Shown here piece by piece: positions 1 through 7,406 of a stretch of DNA of 14,099 nucleotides. Within the stretch, counting starts at the first letter, position 1; every line of letters starts with the position of its first letter. The DNA lies in NCBI GenBank assembly GCA_964577835.1, contig CAZOBN010000082.1, forward strand, positions 1-14,099, in the 5' to 3' direction. Origin of the DNA: CAVVYA01 sp964577835. Lineage in GTDB: Bacteria > Pseudomonadota > Alphaproteobacteria > SMXQ01. The notes under the pieces were generated by a model, which did not search any database, was not told where the DNA came from, and saw only the letters and a program-made list of their open reading frames with translations. The position numbers were made by a program, and so were the translations under genes.

Positions 1-367
1 ACCAAGCCGAAGCGCGCCGCGCACATCTCAAAAAGAAAATGCAACTGTAATGCTAAGGGGACCCCAAAGTCTCCTTCGATGAAGGAAGCGACCCTCCCAA
101 CCATGCGCAAAGTCGGTTCGGAGTAGTATCCGCACATACTCTTCTCGACCTTTTCAGGGCTGCAAGATTGTCCTCCGGGAACGCGAAAACCCGCTCCCGC
201 TGACGCGGAGCCATCGGCTCCGACCTCCCCTGCTCCACCCGGCTACATGATCCGGCTTGATGCCGATCTGGTGTGCCATTCCCCGACGAGTCCGGGCCTT
301 CGCAAGCTGCCAATCGCCGCTCCGGGAACGATGTATATCCAGATCGAGTCGGCTTAAGAAAATTCTA
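1..367. other. Stretch without a firm gene; one weak small ORF
   Basis: This lies downstream of the replication-relaxation gene on the minus strand. One minus-strand ORF of 53 codons (214 to 53) starts with ATG and has a strong purine-rich GGGGAGG about nine bases upstream. Its product (MAPRQRERVF...) is basic and matches nothing I recognise. A 7-bp hairpin (206-212 with 216-222, loop ATC) covers its start codon. The small ORF is possible but unproven. No RNA gene or terminator is evident. Confidence 0.2.
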
Positions 368-1393
368 TCAGGTGCCCAAGTACAACTGCTCGTACGCGAC
401 CCTCTGCCAGGGTGCTGCCAGCATGTGGGAAGTCGGCAATGGTGCTTGTTCTAGCGACGCCAATGAAGGCATCGTTTTGAAAAGCAGGCAGGTACTTCCT
501 GTCCCACCCGTGACCTCCTCGACAAGGCGCATGAGGTTCTGCATGTGGCGATCATTGGTGGTCACATTCAACACGAGCAGATTCGGAAGTCCCCACCGCG
601 TCTTGTAGATCGACCGCGCTACAATCTCACGGTACTGAAGGATTTTCCGGAGGTAGCTGGTCTGTTGCAGATCGCCGCGGAACGCTGGCTCGGTATTCCG
701 ATCGGCTTCGAGGGCGAAAAAGCGATACCCTTTCTGTCCATTTTTTGCGTACTCGATGCCGAACAGCGCGTCCGGAATGAGCGGCTTGTCGCAGCGATAC
801 GTGTTCTTCGTTCGCGGGCAGGCGTAGGAAACAAGGACGGGAACCGCGAAGGGATGTGCGGAATTGCGCGTGGCTTCCGGCATCTTTGGGCTCGCAAGAA
901 TTTCCCGCCACGAGATGAAACGAAGATTCGGATCGGCTCGCACGCCAATCTCGATTGAGGAAATAATGTCGCAAATCATCAGCTCGTGATGGTACTGGCG
1001 GGCTACACTGGGCCGGCCATGTGGTGAACGAAACGCGGTGCCGTCATGGCGCGCGCCATGGTGCTCCAGCACGCGCCGGCCTGCGTCCCCCAGCTCGTAC
1101 ACGGCAGGCATGTACCGCGCGTTGATGGCCTGCCACTGCTGCGCCGGCCGATTGAGATAGCCCCCTTCGTGGTAGAGGTGCCCCAGGCGTTCGACAAAGC
1201 GCTTCTTAGATTTGCCGCCAGTCAATGCGAAGAGATGGGTGCTGCGCAGGTAACGGTAGCGACCGAGCAGCCGAAAGATTTCAATGTCACGTTCGGTGAT
1301 CTCGATGTTTTTTTCCGTCGGTCTCCGCGCCATGCGCGAACGACGTTGCAATGCGTCGGATGAGCGGAGTTCGAAGGAGATGCCTGCGTCCAT
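368..1393 (-). CDS. Replication-relaxation family protein (Replic_Relax, PF13814-like)
   Basis: Members of this family sit on plasmids and integrative elements, often beside a TraG/FtsK-like ATPase, and are thought to act in DNA processing or replication; the biochemical role is not settled. The N-terminal part (about residues 30-82, with ITERDIEIFRLLGRYRYLRS) reads as a winged-helix domain, followed by VYELGDAGRRVLEHHG and a conserved HHEL at 135-138. The pair PD (207-208) and ExD (229-231, in FFALEADRNTE) resembles the layout of a PD-(D/E)xK nuclease core, which is my inference. It follows the ATPase gene after about 110 bases on the same strand and is probably co-transcribed. The start is uncertain: neither the ATG at 1393 nor the one at 1333 (MARRPTEKN) has a clear ribosome binding site. 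The shorter 321-residue form fits where homology seems to begin. Confidence 0.72.
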   Translation of the reverse strand: MDAGISFELRSSDALQRRSRMARRPTEKNIEITERDIEIFRLLGRYRYLRSTHLFALTGGKSKKRFVERLGHLYHEGGYLNRPAQQWQAINARYMPAVYELGDAGRRVLEHHGARHDGTAFRSPHGRPSVARQYHHELMICDIISSIEIGVRADPNLRFISWREILASPKMPEATRNSAHPFAVPVLVSYACPRTKNTYRCDKPLIPDALFGIEYAKNGQKGYRFFALEADRNTEPAFRGDLQQTSYLRKILQYREIVARSIYKTRWGLPNLLVLNVTTNDRHMQNLMRLVEEVTGGTGSTCLLFKTMPSLASLEQAPLPTSHMLAAPWQRVAYEQLYLGT

Positions 1394-1504
1394 GCATGGT
1401 TCTGTAGACCATCGCCGCGACCAAGAAAACGTGCGGCAGATTACGATATGGGGCGTCAGGAGTGGGAATGCGGCGCTATGTGCATGGAAAAATAATTTCT
1501 GCTT

Positions 1505-3601
1505 TCATTTCCAATCCGGCGACGGGTCGGTCTCCACGTCGCCGGCACCGCGCTCAAGCTTCCACGGCACATCGGGATGGTGCAGGGTAATTGTCGGTTG
1601 GTCCGGTTCTGACGACGGTGTTCCCGGCTTCCGCCCAGCGTCACTTACGCTGGCGCGGTTTGCATCGAGCAGCGTACAGTACGCTTCCTCCGACATCGTC
1701 GGTTCCTTCTCCATCGTACCGAAGGGCACCGCGAGGGAGAGCGCCGAGGGCGTGACGTTGCGGAGGTAGCACGCGAAATGCGTCTCTTTCGCCCCTTTGT
1801 GCCGCTCCAGAATAAATGTCGGCGTCGTCCGCATGTCAGGAGCCACGGAGCGGGCGTCCCGGTCCGACACACCCCCGGCGAACTTGATGCTGGTGTTCGA
1901 TGCGATCGAGGCACGTAAGCCGCCGGCCAGCTGGTCCAGGTACTGGTGGGCCATCACCATCCCCAGCTTGTACTTCCTTGCCTGGTTGAGCAGGTTGTCG
2001 ATGTTATTGTCGAAATACTCGGCGGCCTCGTCGATGTAGAGGAAGGCCGGGCGACGTTGCCCCTCAGGAATTGCGGCACGCTCGAGCGCCGCTTGGAGTG
2101 TCAGGGCGATGAAGTAGCGCCCGAGAATGGACGAACCGCCCTTGAGGAAATCCTTGGCCGTATTGACGAGGACGATCTTCCCGTCGTTGAGAGCCGTCGG
2201 TATATCGATGCGGTTTTTCGGAGCGGAGAACATCCGCTCGAAGGTCTGGTTCTCGATGATTCCGTAGAGCCGGCGCTTAATCTGCGTCTTGGTCTCGGTA
2301 TATGACCGATCCGAGAATTCCTTGTTGAAGAACATCCGCGTGCTCTCGGGCAGCGAATCGATGATGCGCTGCTGGGGCTTGGTATCATCCATGAGGTCGA
2401 TCATGGTACGGATGGTCGCGGCGGGAATGTAGATCATGAGCCGCGCGAGATACCGGAAGATCAGGGTTTGCTTTTGGGTCAGCTCGGCGCCCAGAAGCGA
2501 GCCGAAGAAGTATTCGTACAACTCAATGACGCCGTTGAGGATCTGTTCCCGGTCGGCGGCGCCATATCGGCCGATGCGCTCCAGATTCACATCGAACATA
2601 TTGAGCGCGGGCGGGTGGTCCACGTCGCGCGGATCGACGATGATCAGCTTGTCCCGGAGCGCCTTGTCGAAGACCGCGAGCCGCGAAATCTTCCGGATCA
2701 TGTCTCCCTGACTGTCGATGATGACGAGCCCCGGAGGTTCAGGCTGTTGCAGGTCGCCGAGAATGAGATGCTGGAGCGTCTGGGTCTTGCCGTGGCCGGA
2801 GCCGGCAAGGATGTGCATGTGCTCGAAGCGGATATGCTCGGGGATGGAGAATGGCAGCTTCAGCGAAAAGAGCCGCTCGAACGCCGTGCCGTAAAGATAC
2901 GTGGAAACGATTTCGGCCGGAACCAACTTCGACTCGGTTGGGCGTATTAGAGATGAGGGTTTGTGCTTGGCCTCATCCAGCGTCTTCCCGGCGGCAGTCG
3001 CGAGGTTGCGCTCGCATTGTCCCCGTACGAGGTCGAACAGATTGGTGCTCACGATATCATCGTCGTACATGGTGGCCATCATGCGCTCGACGACGACCGG
3101 CACGTCGCATACATCCATGACCGATACGGCGAATTGGCCGCCCTCCGGCAGCGCCGGCAGCTCGCCCAGGAAGCCCTGGAGGATGCGGATGACCTTCTCT
3201 CGCCAGAGATCGTCGTAGCGCTCGGGGTCGGCAAGGAAGCGTTCTTTGGCGCCTAGTATGGTGCGCAGCGACGCGCTTGCCTCGATCGTGAGATTATCCG
3301 GGAAATCCGGCATCCAGAACAGAACCGGGTCTTGCTGGGTGAGTTCGTAGACGAACTCCTTCAGCCCCAGCTCGAGGTCCTTGGGAAGCGTGACCTCTGC
3401 CCGCCGGGCAGCCTCGGCTACCAGGGCGTCGATGAAATCGATGACAGCGTATTCCTGCCCGTAGGGCGACCGTTCGTAGGCTTCTTTGACGCGGGCATGA
3501 AGCTCCAGCAGTTCCCTGCGCTCGCGCTCGGCCATCGAGCCCGTAAGCGAGGCCCGGAGGTTGTTCCAGCCGAACGGCCGCCAGGCGAACTTAGAGCTCA
3601 A
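1505..3601 (-). CDS. VirD4/TraG-like DNA-transfer ATPase (type IV coupling protein family)
   Basis: Coupling proteins are hexameric ATPases that recruit and pump DNA in conjugation. The Walker A motif AGSGHGKT is at residues 266-273. IIDSQGD is at 294-300, Walker B FLYIDE at 520-525, and a downstream AHQ at 551-553, the usual position of the sensor glutamine. The roughly 250-residue N-terminal region has no transmembrane helix, unlike classical VirD4, so this would be a soluble form. The start is TTG, preceded by a strong GAGGAA; it overlaps the last 11 bases of the upstream 127-residue gene, which suggests translational coupling. An ATG at 3535 (MAERERREL) is the alternative but has a poorer ribosome binding site. 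The tail after residue about 635 is polar and probably disordered. Function as a conjugation motor is inferred; an FtsK-like or packaging role is possible. Confidence 0.8.
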   Translation of the reverse strand: MSSKFAWRPFGWNNLRASLTGSMAERERRELLELHARVKEAYERSPYGQEYAVIDFIDALVAEAARRAEVTLPKDLELGLKEFVYELTQQDPVLFWMPDFPDNLTIEASASLRTILGAKERFLADPERYDDLWREKVIRILQGFLGELPALPEGGQFAVSVMDVCDVPVVVERMMATMYDDDIVSTNLFDLVRGQCERNLATAAGKTLDEAKHKPSSLIRPTESKLVPAEIVSTYLYGTAFERLFSLKLPFSIPEHIRFEHMHILAGSGHGKTQTLQHLILGDLQQPEPPGLVIIDSQGDMIRKISRLAVFDKALRDKLIIVDPRDVDHPPALNMFDVNLERIGRYGAADREQILNGVIELYEYFFGSLLGAELTQKQTLIFRYLARLMIYIPAATIRTMIDLMDDTKPQQRIIDSLPESTRMFFNKEFSDRSYTETKTQIKRRLYGIIENQTFERMFSAPKNRIDIPTALNDGKIVLVNTAKDFLKGGSSILGRYFIALTLQAALERAAIPEGQRRPAFLYIDEAAEYFDNNIDNLLNQARKYKLGMVMAHQYLDQLAGGLRASIASNTSIKFAGGVSDRDARSVAPDMRTTPTFILERHKGAKETHFACYLRNVTPSALSLAVPFGTMEKEPTMSEEAYCTLLDANRASVSDAGRKPGTPSSEPDQPTITLHHPDVPWKLERGAGDVETDPSPDWK

Positions 3602-3974
3602 TCACTTCCTCGCCGCCGAAGTGGGCCGCGGCTTCGAGCACCCGCTTGAAGGTCGCGGCCGCTTCCTTGATCTGCTCCTCGACGGCGAGCATTTCCATGA
3701 TGTCCTTGCACTGGACCTGTTTGCCATTGGCGAGATCGTTCACGGAAACGGAAATGTTCATCATCTTGAACGCGACGCGAGACGCGAGACCGAGAAGACC
3801 TTTTCCTTTGTCGGCAATTTCGCCTCGCGTGTAGAGAATCGATTCGCCGAGCTTGTATCTTTGGATGTTCCGCCGCTCCTGGTCAGAGAGATCGGCCCGA
3901 ACGGTGAGGGAAAAGGTGATGGTGGAGCGGACAATGCCGCTTAATTGTTGATCACGCCGAAGTAGAAGCTTCAT
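3591..3974 (-). CDS. Unrecognised 127-residue protein paired with the TraG-like ATPase
   Basis: I do not recognise a named family. The protein begins MKLLLRRDQQLSGIVRS and has a beta-rich first half (TITFSLTVRADLSDQERRNIQRYKLG). A middle segment with MMNISVSVNDLANGKQVQCKDIMEML follows, then a helical, alanine-rich C-terminal part ending GGEEVIEL. No signal peptide, membrane segment or metal-binding cluster is visible. The ATG at 3974 was chosen because GGGGGAG lies four bases upstream; a longer frame opening at 4034 has no such site. Its stop lies inside the ATPase gene's start region (11-bp overlap), so the two are almost certainly translated together. That argues for a stoichiometric partner of the ATPase, for example a substrate adaptor. 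This role is inference only. Confidence 0.7.
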   Translation of the reverse strand: MKLLLRRDQQLSGIVRSTITFSLTVRADLSDQERRNIQRYKLGESILYTRGEIADKGKGLLGLASRVAFKMMNISVSVNDLANGKQVQCKDIMEMLAVEEQIKEAAATFKRVLEAAAHFGGEEVIEL

Positions 3975-4063
3975 GACACTCCCCCCGAAATGCGCTGAGG
4001 ACAGATTGAGCGTACAGGAGGATTCTGGAGTCAAGGCAGGACAGGAAGCAATTCGAAGAGCGA

Positions 4064-4080
4064 GTGTCCGTGTAGGACAC
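4064..4080. repeat. 6-bp inverted repeat, possible operator
   Basis: GTGTCC and GGACAC are separated by five bases, about 90 bases upstream of the start of the 127-residue/ATPase operon. The position suits a repressor or activator site, possibly for the neighbouring AlpA protein, but no match to a known operator was recognised. Confidence 0.3.
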
Positions 4081-4222
4081 GAGCGATATGGATGGACGGC
4101 GACCGCAGGGAGCCGGAATAAGGAGCAGGCAGGTATATACGTCGGGGCGCGGGTTGCTTATCGCGTGCGACGGCATGTATCGAAATGAGCAACGATATGC
4201 TGAACACGCCGTCGATCATGCT

Positions 4223-4253
4223 TGGGGATACGGTACCCCCATGCGTATCCCCA
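4223..4253. repeat. Perfect 10-bp inverted repeat
   Basis: TGGGGATACG (4223-4232) and CGTATCCCCA (4244-4253) are exact reverse complements around an 11-base spacer. There is no T tract on either side, so it is not a canonical terminator. It lies between the alpA terminator and the transfer operon. An operator or a DNA-processing (oriT-like) structure are the main possibilities; both are inference. Confidence 0.5.
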
Positions 4254-4274
4254 TCCCTTCGGGCGTTGGTGGAC

Positions 4275-4308
4275 AAGAAAAAGGGGCTCGGGTTGGACGC
4301 CGAGCCCC
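4275..4308 (-). terminator. Rho-independent terminator downstream of alpA
   Basis: GGGGCTCGG (4283-4291) pairs with CCGAGCCCC (4300-4308) around an eight-base loop. Read on the minus strand the stem is followed by TTTTTCTT (4282-4275). It lies 17 bases past the alpA stop codon, so it separates alpA from the transfer operon. Confidence 0.85.
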
Positions 4309-4325
4309 CCTCCCGTGAAGGGAGG

Positions 4326-4526
4326 TTATGCGTGTGTTGTGTCTCTGCGTTCTATGCGCTCCTGGAGCCAGGCCAACACTTCGCTTTCGATCCAGCCGAC
4401 CCGGCTACGGGGGCAGGTCCCTAGGCGCACGCGCTTCGGAAACCGGCCGGCGTCTTCGAGCCTCTGGATGTGTTGCGAAGAATAGAGGACAAGCTCCTTG
4501 AGCTGACGCTTCGATAGTAGTTTCAT
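4326..4526 (-). CDS. alpA: AlpA-family DNA-binding regulator / excisionase-like protein
   Basis: AlpA proteins are short MerR-like winged helix-turn-helix regulators. They activate excision or other genes of prophages and integrative islands; the E. coli CP4-57 AlpA is the model. The 66-residue product shows the family pattern: MKLLSKRQLKELVLYSSQHIQRLEDAGRFPKRVRLG (helix-turn-helix, about residues 5-36), then the wing and GWIESEVLAWLQERIERR (44-61). The ATG at 4526 was chosen because GGGAG lies eight bases upstream and the family normally starts right at this MKLLS-type sequence; the open frame continues upstream without support. The GGGAG can be sequestered in a short CTCCC-TCAC-GGGAG hairpin. 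A near-copy of that hairpin follows the stop codon. It is monocistronic, with its own terminator, and likely controls the integrase or the transfer operon (inference). Confidence 0.88.
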   Translation of the reverse strand: MKLLSKRQLKELVLYSSQHIQRLEDAGRFPKRVRLGTCPRSRVGWIESEVLAWLQERIERRDTTHA

Positions 4527-4922
4527 CGCGGTAACTCCCGTGAGGGAGCCATCGCGACAGCCCCGGTTTACGGCGTCATGCCGTCCCAGTGGGCCAAAAA
4601 ATGCTATATGCGGCGCGAGAACTCCGCAAGAACGTTGATCCAGAAGGGCGCCAGTTTTCCCAGCGCCGGATAAGATCTTGTATTTCTTGTCGTTGTGGGC
4701 ACGAACGGCATTGGTCTGGTCTGTGCCGAGAGCGGGCCTCGCGTTCCCGATGAAAATTTGCAGGGCGCAGTGGCCCGCTTTGAGCCGAAGCAGTCCATAG
4801 GCACTGGCTGAAACGGTGCTCACGTGAGTGCCCATATGGCTTGTGATGGTCGAGGTCTATAAGGCGCGGCTGGCATTCCAAACCTTCCGGGTCGTCAGGC
4901 AGAGGTCAGGGGAATTCTGGAA
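4527..4922. other. Divergent intergenic region between alpA and the DUF4062 gene
   Basis: This region must contain the promoters for both divergent genes. Small frames exist, but none has a convincing start, family match or neighbour support. A perfect 10-bp palindrome CTCACGTGAG lies at 4819-4828, about 95 bases upstream of the DUF4062 start, and TATAAG at 4858-4863 could be part of its -10 box. Frames across 4600-4800 give CFGSKRAT-like translations that remind me of degenerate intergenic repeats of alphaproteobacteria (from memory, not checked). Confidence 0.4.
4535..4548 (-). promoter_or_regulatory. Hairpin covering the alpA ribosome binding site
   Basis: CTCCC (4535-4539) and GGGAG (4544-4548) flank a four-base loop. 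On the alpA transcript this pairs the Shine-Dalgarno GGGAG with an upstream CTCCC, which could reduce translation. The stem is only five base pairs, so the effect is uncertain. Confidence 0.35.
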
Positions 4923-5993
4923 ATGATGCGCAAGTCCAAAGTCTATCGCGTGATGATCGGTTCTCCATCCGATCTCGCTGAAGAGCGGCAGGCGGTGACC
5001 GATGCCGTCAACGAATGGAACGCGCAGCACGCCGATGCCGAAGATGCGGTGTTGCTGCCGGTGAAGTGGGAAACGCACGCATTGCCGACGTCTGGCGTCC
5101 GGCCACAGTCGGCGATCAACGACCAGCTTGTCGACCGCTGCGACATCCTCGTCGGAATGTTCTGGACGAAGCTCGGCACCAGCACTGGCGTCGCGGCGTC
5201 CGGAACGGTGGAGGAGATCGACAGGTTCGTCTCCGACGGCAAGCCGGCGATGCTCTATTTTTCGGGACGCAAGGTCTCAAAGGCAAAGCTCGACCCGAAA
5301 CAGACCACGAAGCTGAAGAAGTTCAAGGCCGCAACCTACAAGAAATCGCTGGTCGGCTCGTTCGACAGTGTTGCCGATCTTAAGCGCATCGTTCTCCGAG
5401 ACCTCACCCGTCAGGTGCGGGTGCTGCAGCCGAGCAAGCCCGCCCATGCCGGCCGGATCGACCGCGCAAAAGAGATCACCGAACTTATCAGGCAGCACAA
5501 GCGTGATGGCATCACGATCGACGAGTTCAAGAGTTACGACGAACTGCTCGGGATGAAGAAGCGCAGTAAGGCTGAGACGCACGACCCCGTGGAGCCCGGA
5601 GAAACCGGACCCAACGGGCATCCGATCAGCTACACGAAGCAAGGCGACAAGGTCGAATGGATCCCCTCGGACGAAATCGAAGGCGAGGTCTGGCCGATGA
5701 TCCTCCGCCGCGGGGACAAGGCGATCCTCGCCGCTTACAACGAATTCTGGGAAAAGGTCTGGTGGAACAGGCACAAAAATTGGCTCTACCGGCTCAAGAC
5801 CGGCGAGGAGAAACTGACCGAAGCCGAGAAACCTATCTTAGCGAGGGCGCGCAAGGCGGCGCACCGCATCGAGCGGAAATACGGCAAGAGGAACTTGGGA
5901 TGGGATGACTTCGAATGGGGCTTGCTCAGCGGCAAGCTTTCGGCGCTGTCATGGGTGCTGGGCTCCGAGTGGGAGGAGTCGCTCGACACCTGA
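4923..5993 (+). CDS. DUF4062 (TIR/nucleoside-hydrolase-like) protein with a C-terminal extra domain
   Basis: DUF4062 domains belong to the large fold group of TIR and nucleoside deoxyribosyltransferase-like proteins; several members occur in bacterial conflict systems. Residues 7-170 fit: YRVMIGSPSDLAEER (8-22), CDILVGMFWTKLGT (73-86) and GTVEEIDRF (94-102), where E98 takes the place of the catalytic glutamate in GTxxE enzymes. A linker (about 171-235) leads to a C-terminal region with WPMILRRGDKAILAAYNEFWEKVWW and a terminal DDFEWGLLSGKLSALSWVLGSEWEESLDT-like signature. I recall this from small stand-alone hypothetical proteins, so this looks like a fusion. No signal peptide or membrane segment is seen. 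The ATG at 4923 follows AGGGGA by about nine bases; ATG 4926 is the alternative. It is the only plus-strand gene of the island and stands alone. A defence effector role is inferred, not shown. Confidence 0.72.
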   Translation: MMRKSKVYRVMIGSPSDLAEERQAVTDAVNEWNAQHADAEDAVLLPVKWETHALPTSGVRPQSAINDQLVDRCDILVGMFWTKLGTSTGVAASGTVEEIDRFVSDGKPAMLYFSGRKVSKAKLDPKQTTKLKKFKAATYKKSLVGSFDSVADLKRIVLRDLTRQVRVLQPSKPAHAGRIDRAKEITELIRQHKRDGITIDEFKSYDELLGMKKRSKAETHDPVEPGETGPNGHPISYTKQGDKVEWIPSDEIEGEVWPMILRRGDKAILAAYNEFWEKVWWNRHKNWLYRLKTGEEKLTEAEKPILARARKAAHRIERKYGKRNLGWDDFEWGLLSGKLSALSWVLGSEWEESLDT

Positions 5994-6214
5994 GACAATG
6001 CGCCCAGTCAGTGCGTCCCGAAATCGTTAAACGGCGTCTTGAAGACGACCGCGCAATAGATTTTTCACCCGTTCCGGAAGCGCAGCTCGCTCCGAATGAC
6101 AGCTTCTGGTCAGAAGCAGCCCTTTCAGTCCTTCCGAAAGCAGACATTTCGCGATCAATTTCGCGCCCTGCATCTCCCAGCTCTTCCGATCACCGTTCGT
6201 CGTGCCAAAGCACT
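5994..6214. other. Convergent intergenic gap, possible degenerate repeat
   Basis: No gene is seen between the convergent DUF4062 and integrase genes. There is a short palindrome CGTCTTGAAGACG (6035-6047) and a tandem TTTCGCG motif near 6147-6165. The translation of the minus strand (MSAFGRTERAASDQKLSFG, near 6147-6090) recalls repeated intergenic sequence of alphaproteobacteria rather than a real protein. No clear terminator was found. Confidence 0.35.
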
Positions 6215-7387
6215 CTACCTTCTCAAAGACACGACGTTACTCTTGCCCGAAACAATCTCGGCGACGTGCGTTCCCCAGGCTTCGAGAGCTTTCAACTTCT
6301 CATCCCTGTACGAGTACACGTCATAGGTCTCACCCAGCCGCCCACCGACTGAATGACCGATAACCCGTTCAGCGATGTCGGGACGAAAGCCCAATCTTGA
6401 GAGTCCTGTCCTCACGGTTCTCCGAACGTCATGCAGTGTCCAACCCGTCACTTCAGAAGCCTTGTCCAAAGTCCGTTTCGGTTTGACCAAATTCCCGTAA
6501 GGCTTTCCTCCATTCGTAAGAGAGAAAATGAAACCTTCTTTGACCGGGGAGGCTTGCAGAAGCACCAACATCAATTCCGTTAATGGAATGAGATGCGGGC
6601 GGGCGCTTTTATATCTCTCCGCTGGGATGACCCAATTCATCATCTTCGTATCAATCTCTGCCCAGGGAACGCACCGAACATCATCCCGTCTTTGACCAGA
6701 GAGAATGAGCAGACGCATGTATTCCCTCGCAGGAAATTCCAAGGCGTCACAAGCCGTCCAAACTTTTCCCAGTTCCTCATCCGTCAAGACACGGGCAGTT
6801 GGTTTCTCTTTTGTCGGCTTCTTCACGCCTCTTGTGGGGTCTACAAGGCAGAAATCTTCCTCCAATCCCCAATTGAAGATTGCCCGTAGACGAGTGAGGG
6901 CACGATTGGCGGCGACGGGGTATTTCACCTCGATACCGCCAACCATTTGCCGAACATGCGCCTTGGAGACTTTCTCCAAGCGAACAGTTCCAAGTTTGGG
7001 GCGGATATGGTTTTCAATCTCCCCCTCCGCCGCCTTCCACTTTCGGACATGTTTCTTGAGGTACTGTTCAACGTACTTTGAACACAGATCCCCGACTGTT
7101 TCAGGCACTTCCAAGGGGGCTTTCTTCTGAGGGTCCTCACCTCTCCCCACAGCCCTAACAATGCCCTCCGCCGCTGTGCGGGCTTCTGCGAGGCTGTAGG
7201 AAGGGAACGGCCACGTCAGCCGCTTCTGTTTACGATCTTCAGGGCTACGGTAGCGGTAGCTAAAAGTCTTCTTCCCGTCAGCCGTCACCCTTAAAGCGAA
7301 CCCAGGCAATCCCGCGTCGGGATATTCCATCCGAACGGAGGCTGGCTTCACTCCTTCAACGAACCGCGACGTTAAAACCCTGGTCAT
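6215..7387 (-). CDS. int: Tyrosine recombinase (P4-type integrase)
   Basis: This enzyme cuts and rejoins DNA at att sites to insert and excise the island. The 390-residue length is normal for the P4 family. Residues 1-90 form the arm-binding DUF4102-like domain (LPGFALRVTADGKKTFSYRYR). Residues about 95-185 form the core-binding domain (KLGTVRLEKVSKAHVRQMV). The catalytic domain follows: R233 in SGQRRDDV, K260 in RYKSAR, H319/R322 in LHDVRRT, H345 in VIGHSVGG and Y355 in TYDVYSYRDEK. The full R-K-H-R-H-Y set appears present, so it should be active. The ATG at 7387 is the only sensible start and is directly preceded by two 9-bp direct repeats. The gene lies at the right border and is transcribed into the island. 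Confidence 0.93.
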   Translation of the reverse strand: MTRVLTSRFVEGVKPASVRMEYPDAGLPGFALRVTADGKKTFSYRYRSPEDRKQKRLTWPFPSYSLAEARTAAEGIVRAVGRGEDPQKKAPLEVPETVGDLCSKYVEQYLKKHVRKWKAAEGEIENHIRPKLGTVRLEKVSKAHVRQMVGGIEVKYPVAANRALTRLRAIFNWGLEEDFCLVDPTRGVKKPTKEKPTARVLTDEELGKVWTACDALEFPAREYMRLLILSGQRRDDVRCVPWAEIDTKMMNWVIPAERYKSARPHLIPLTELMLVLLQASPVKEGFIFSLTNGGKPYGNLVKPKRTLDKASEVTGWTLHDVRRTVRTGLSRLGFRPDIAERVIGHSVGGRLGETYDVYSYRDEKLKALEAWGTHVAEIVSGKSNVVSLRR

Positions 7388-7406
7388 GGGGTCACTCTGG
7401 GGTCAC
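7387..7406. repeat. Two 9-bp direct repeats at the integrase start
   Basis: TGGGGTCAC occurs at 7387-7395 and 7398-7406, an 11-base period. They overlap the integrase start codon and its leader. Integrase arm-type sites or an operator for autoregulation are possible; no functional evidence is available. Confidence 0.45.

Larger units (their letters stand above)
3975..4325. other. Intergenic stretch with inverted repeats and the alpA terminator
   Basis: No gene is supported here; overlapping small frames lack plausible starts and family resemblance. The segment must carry the promoter for the 127-residue/ATPase operon. It contains a 6-bp inverted repeat GTGTCC-N5-GGACAC (4064-4080), a perfect 10-bp inverted repeat TGGGGATACG-N11-CGTATCCCCA (4223-4253) and the terminator at 4275-4308. 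The repeats could be operators, a nicking region or RNA stems; the sequence alone does not decide. Confidence 0.5.

Noticed and set aside
291..303. 11-bp match CCGGGCCTTCG between the left part of the window and the terminator at 7560, as att direct repeats
   Set aside because: The match is short and falls inside a common terminator stem sequence, and the left site lies next to a gene inside the island rather than at its edge.
4326..4835. 169-residue version of the AlpA gene starting at 4835
   Set aside because: The first 103 residues have no family resemblance or ribosome binding site, while the ATG at 4526 has GGGAG at a proper distance and gives a normal AlpA length.
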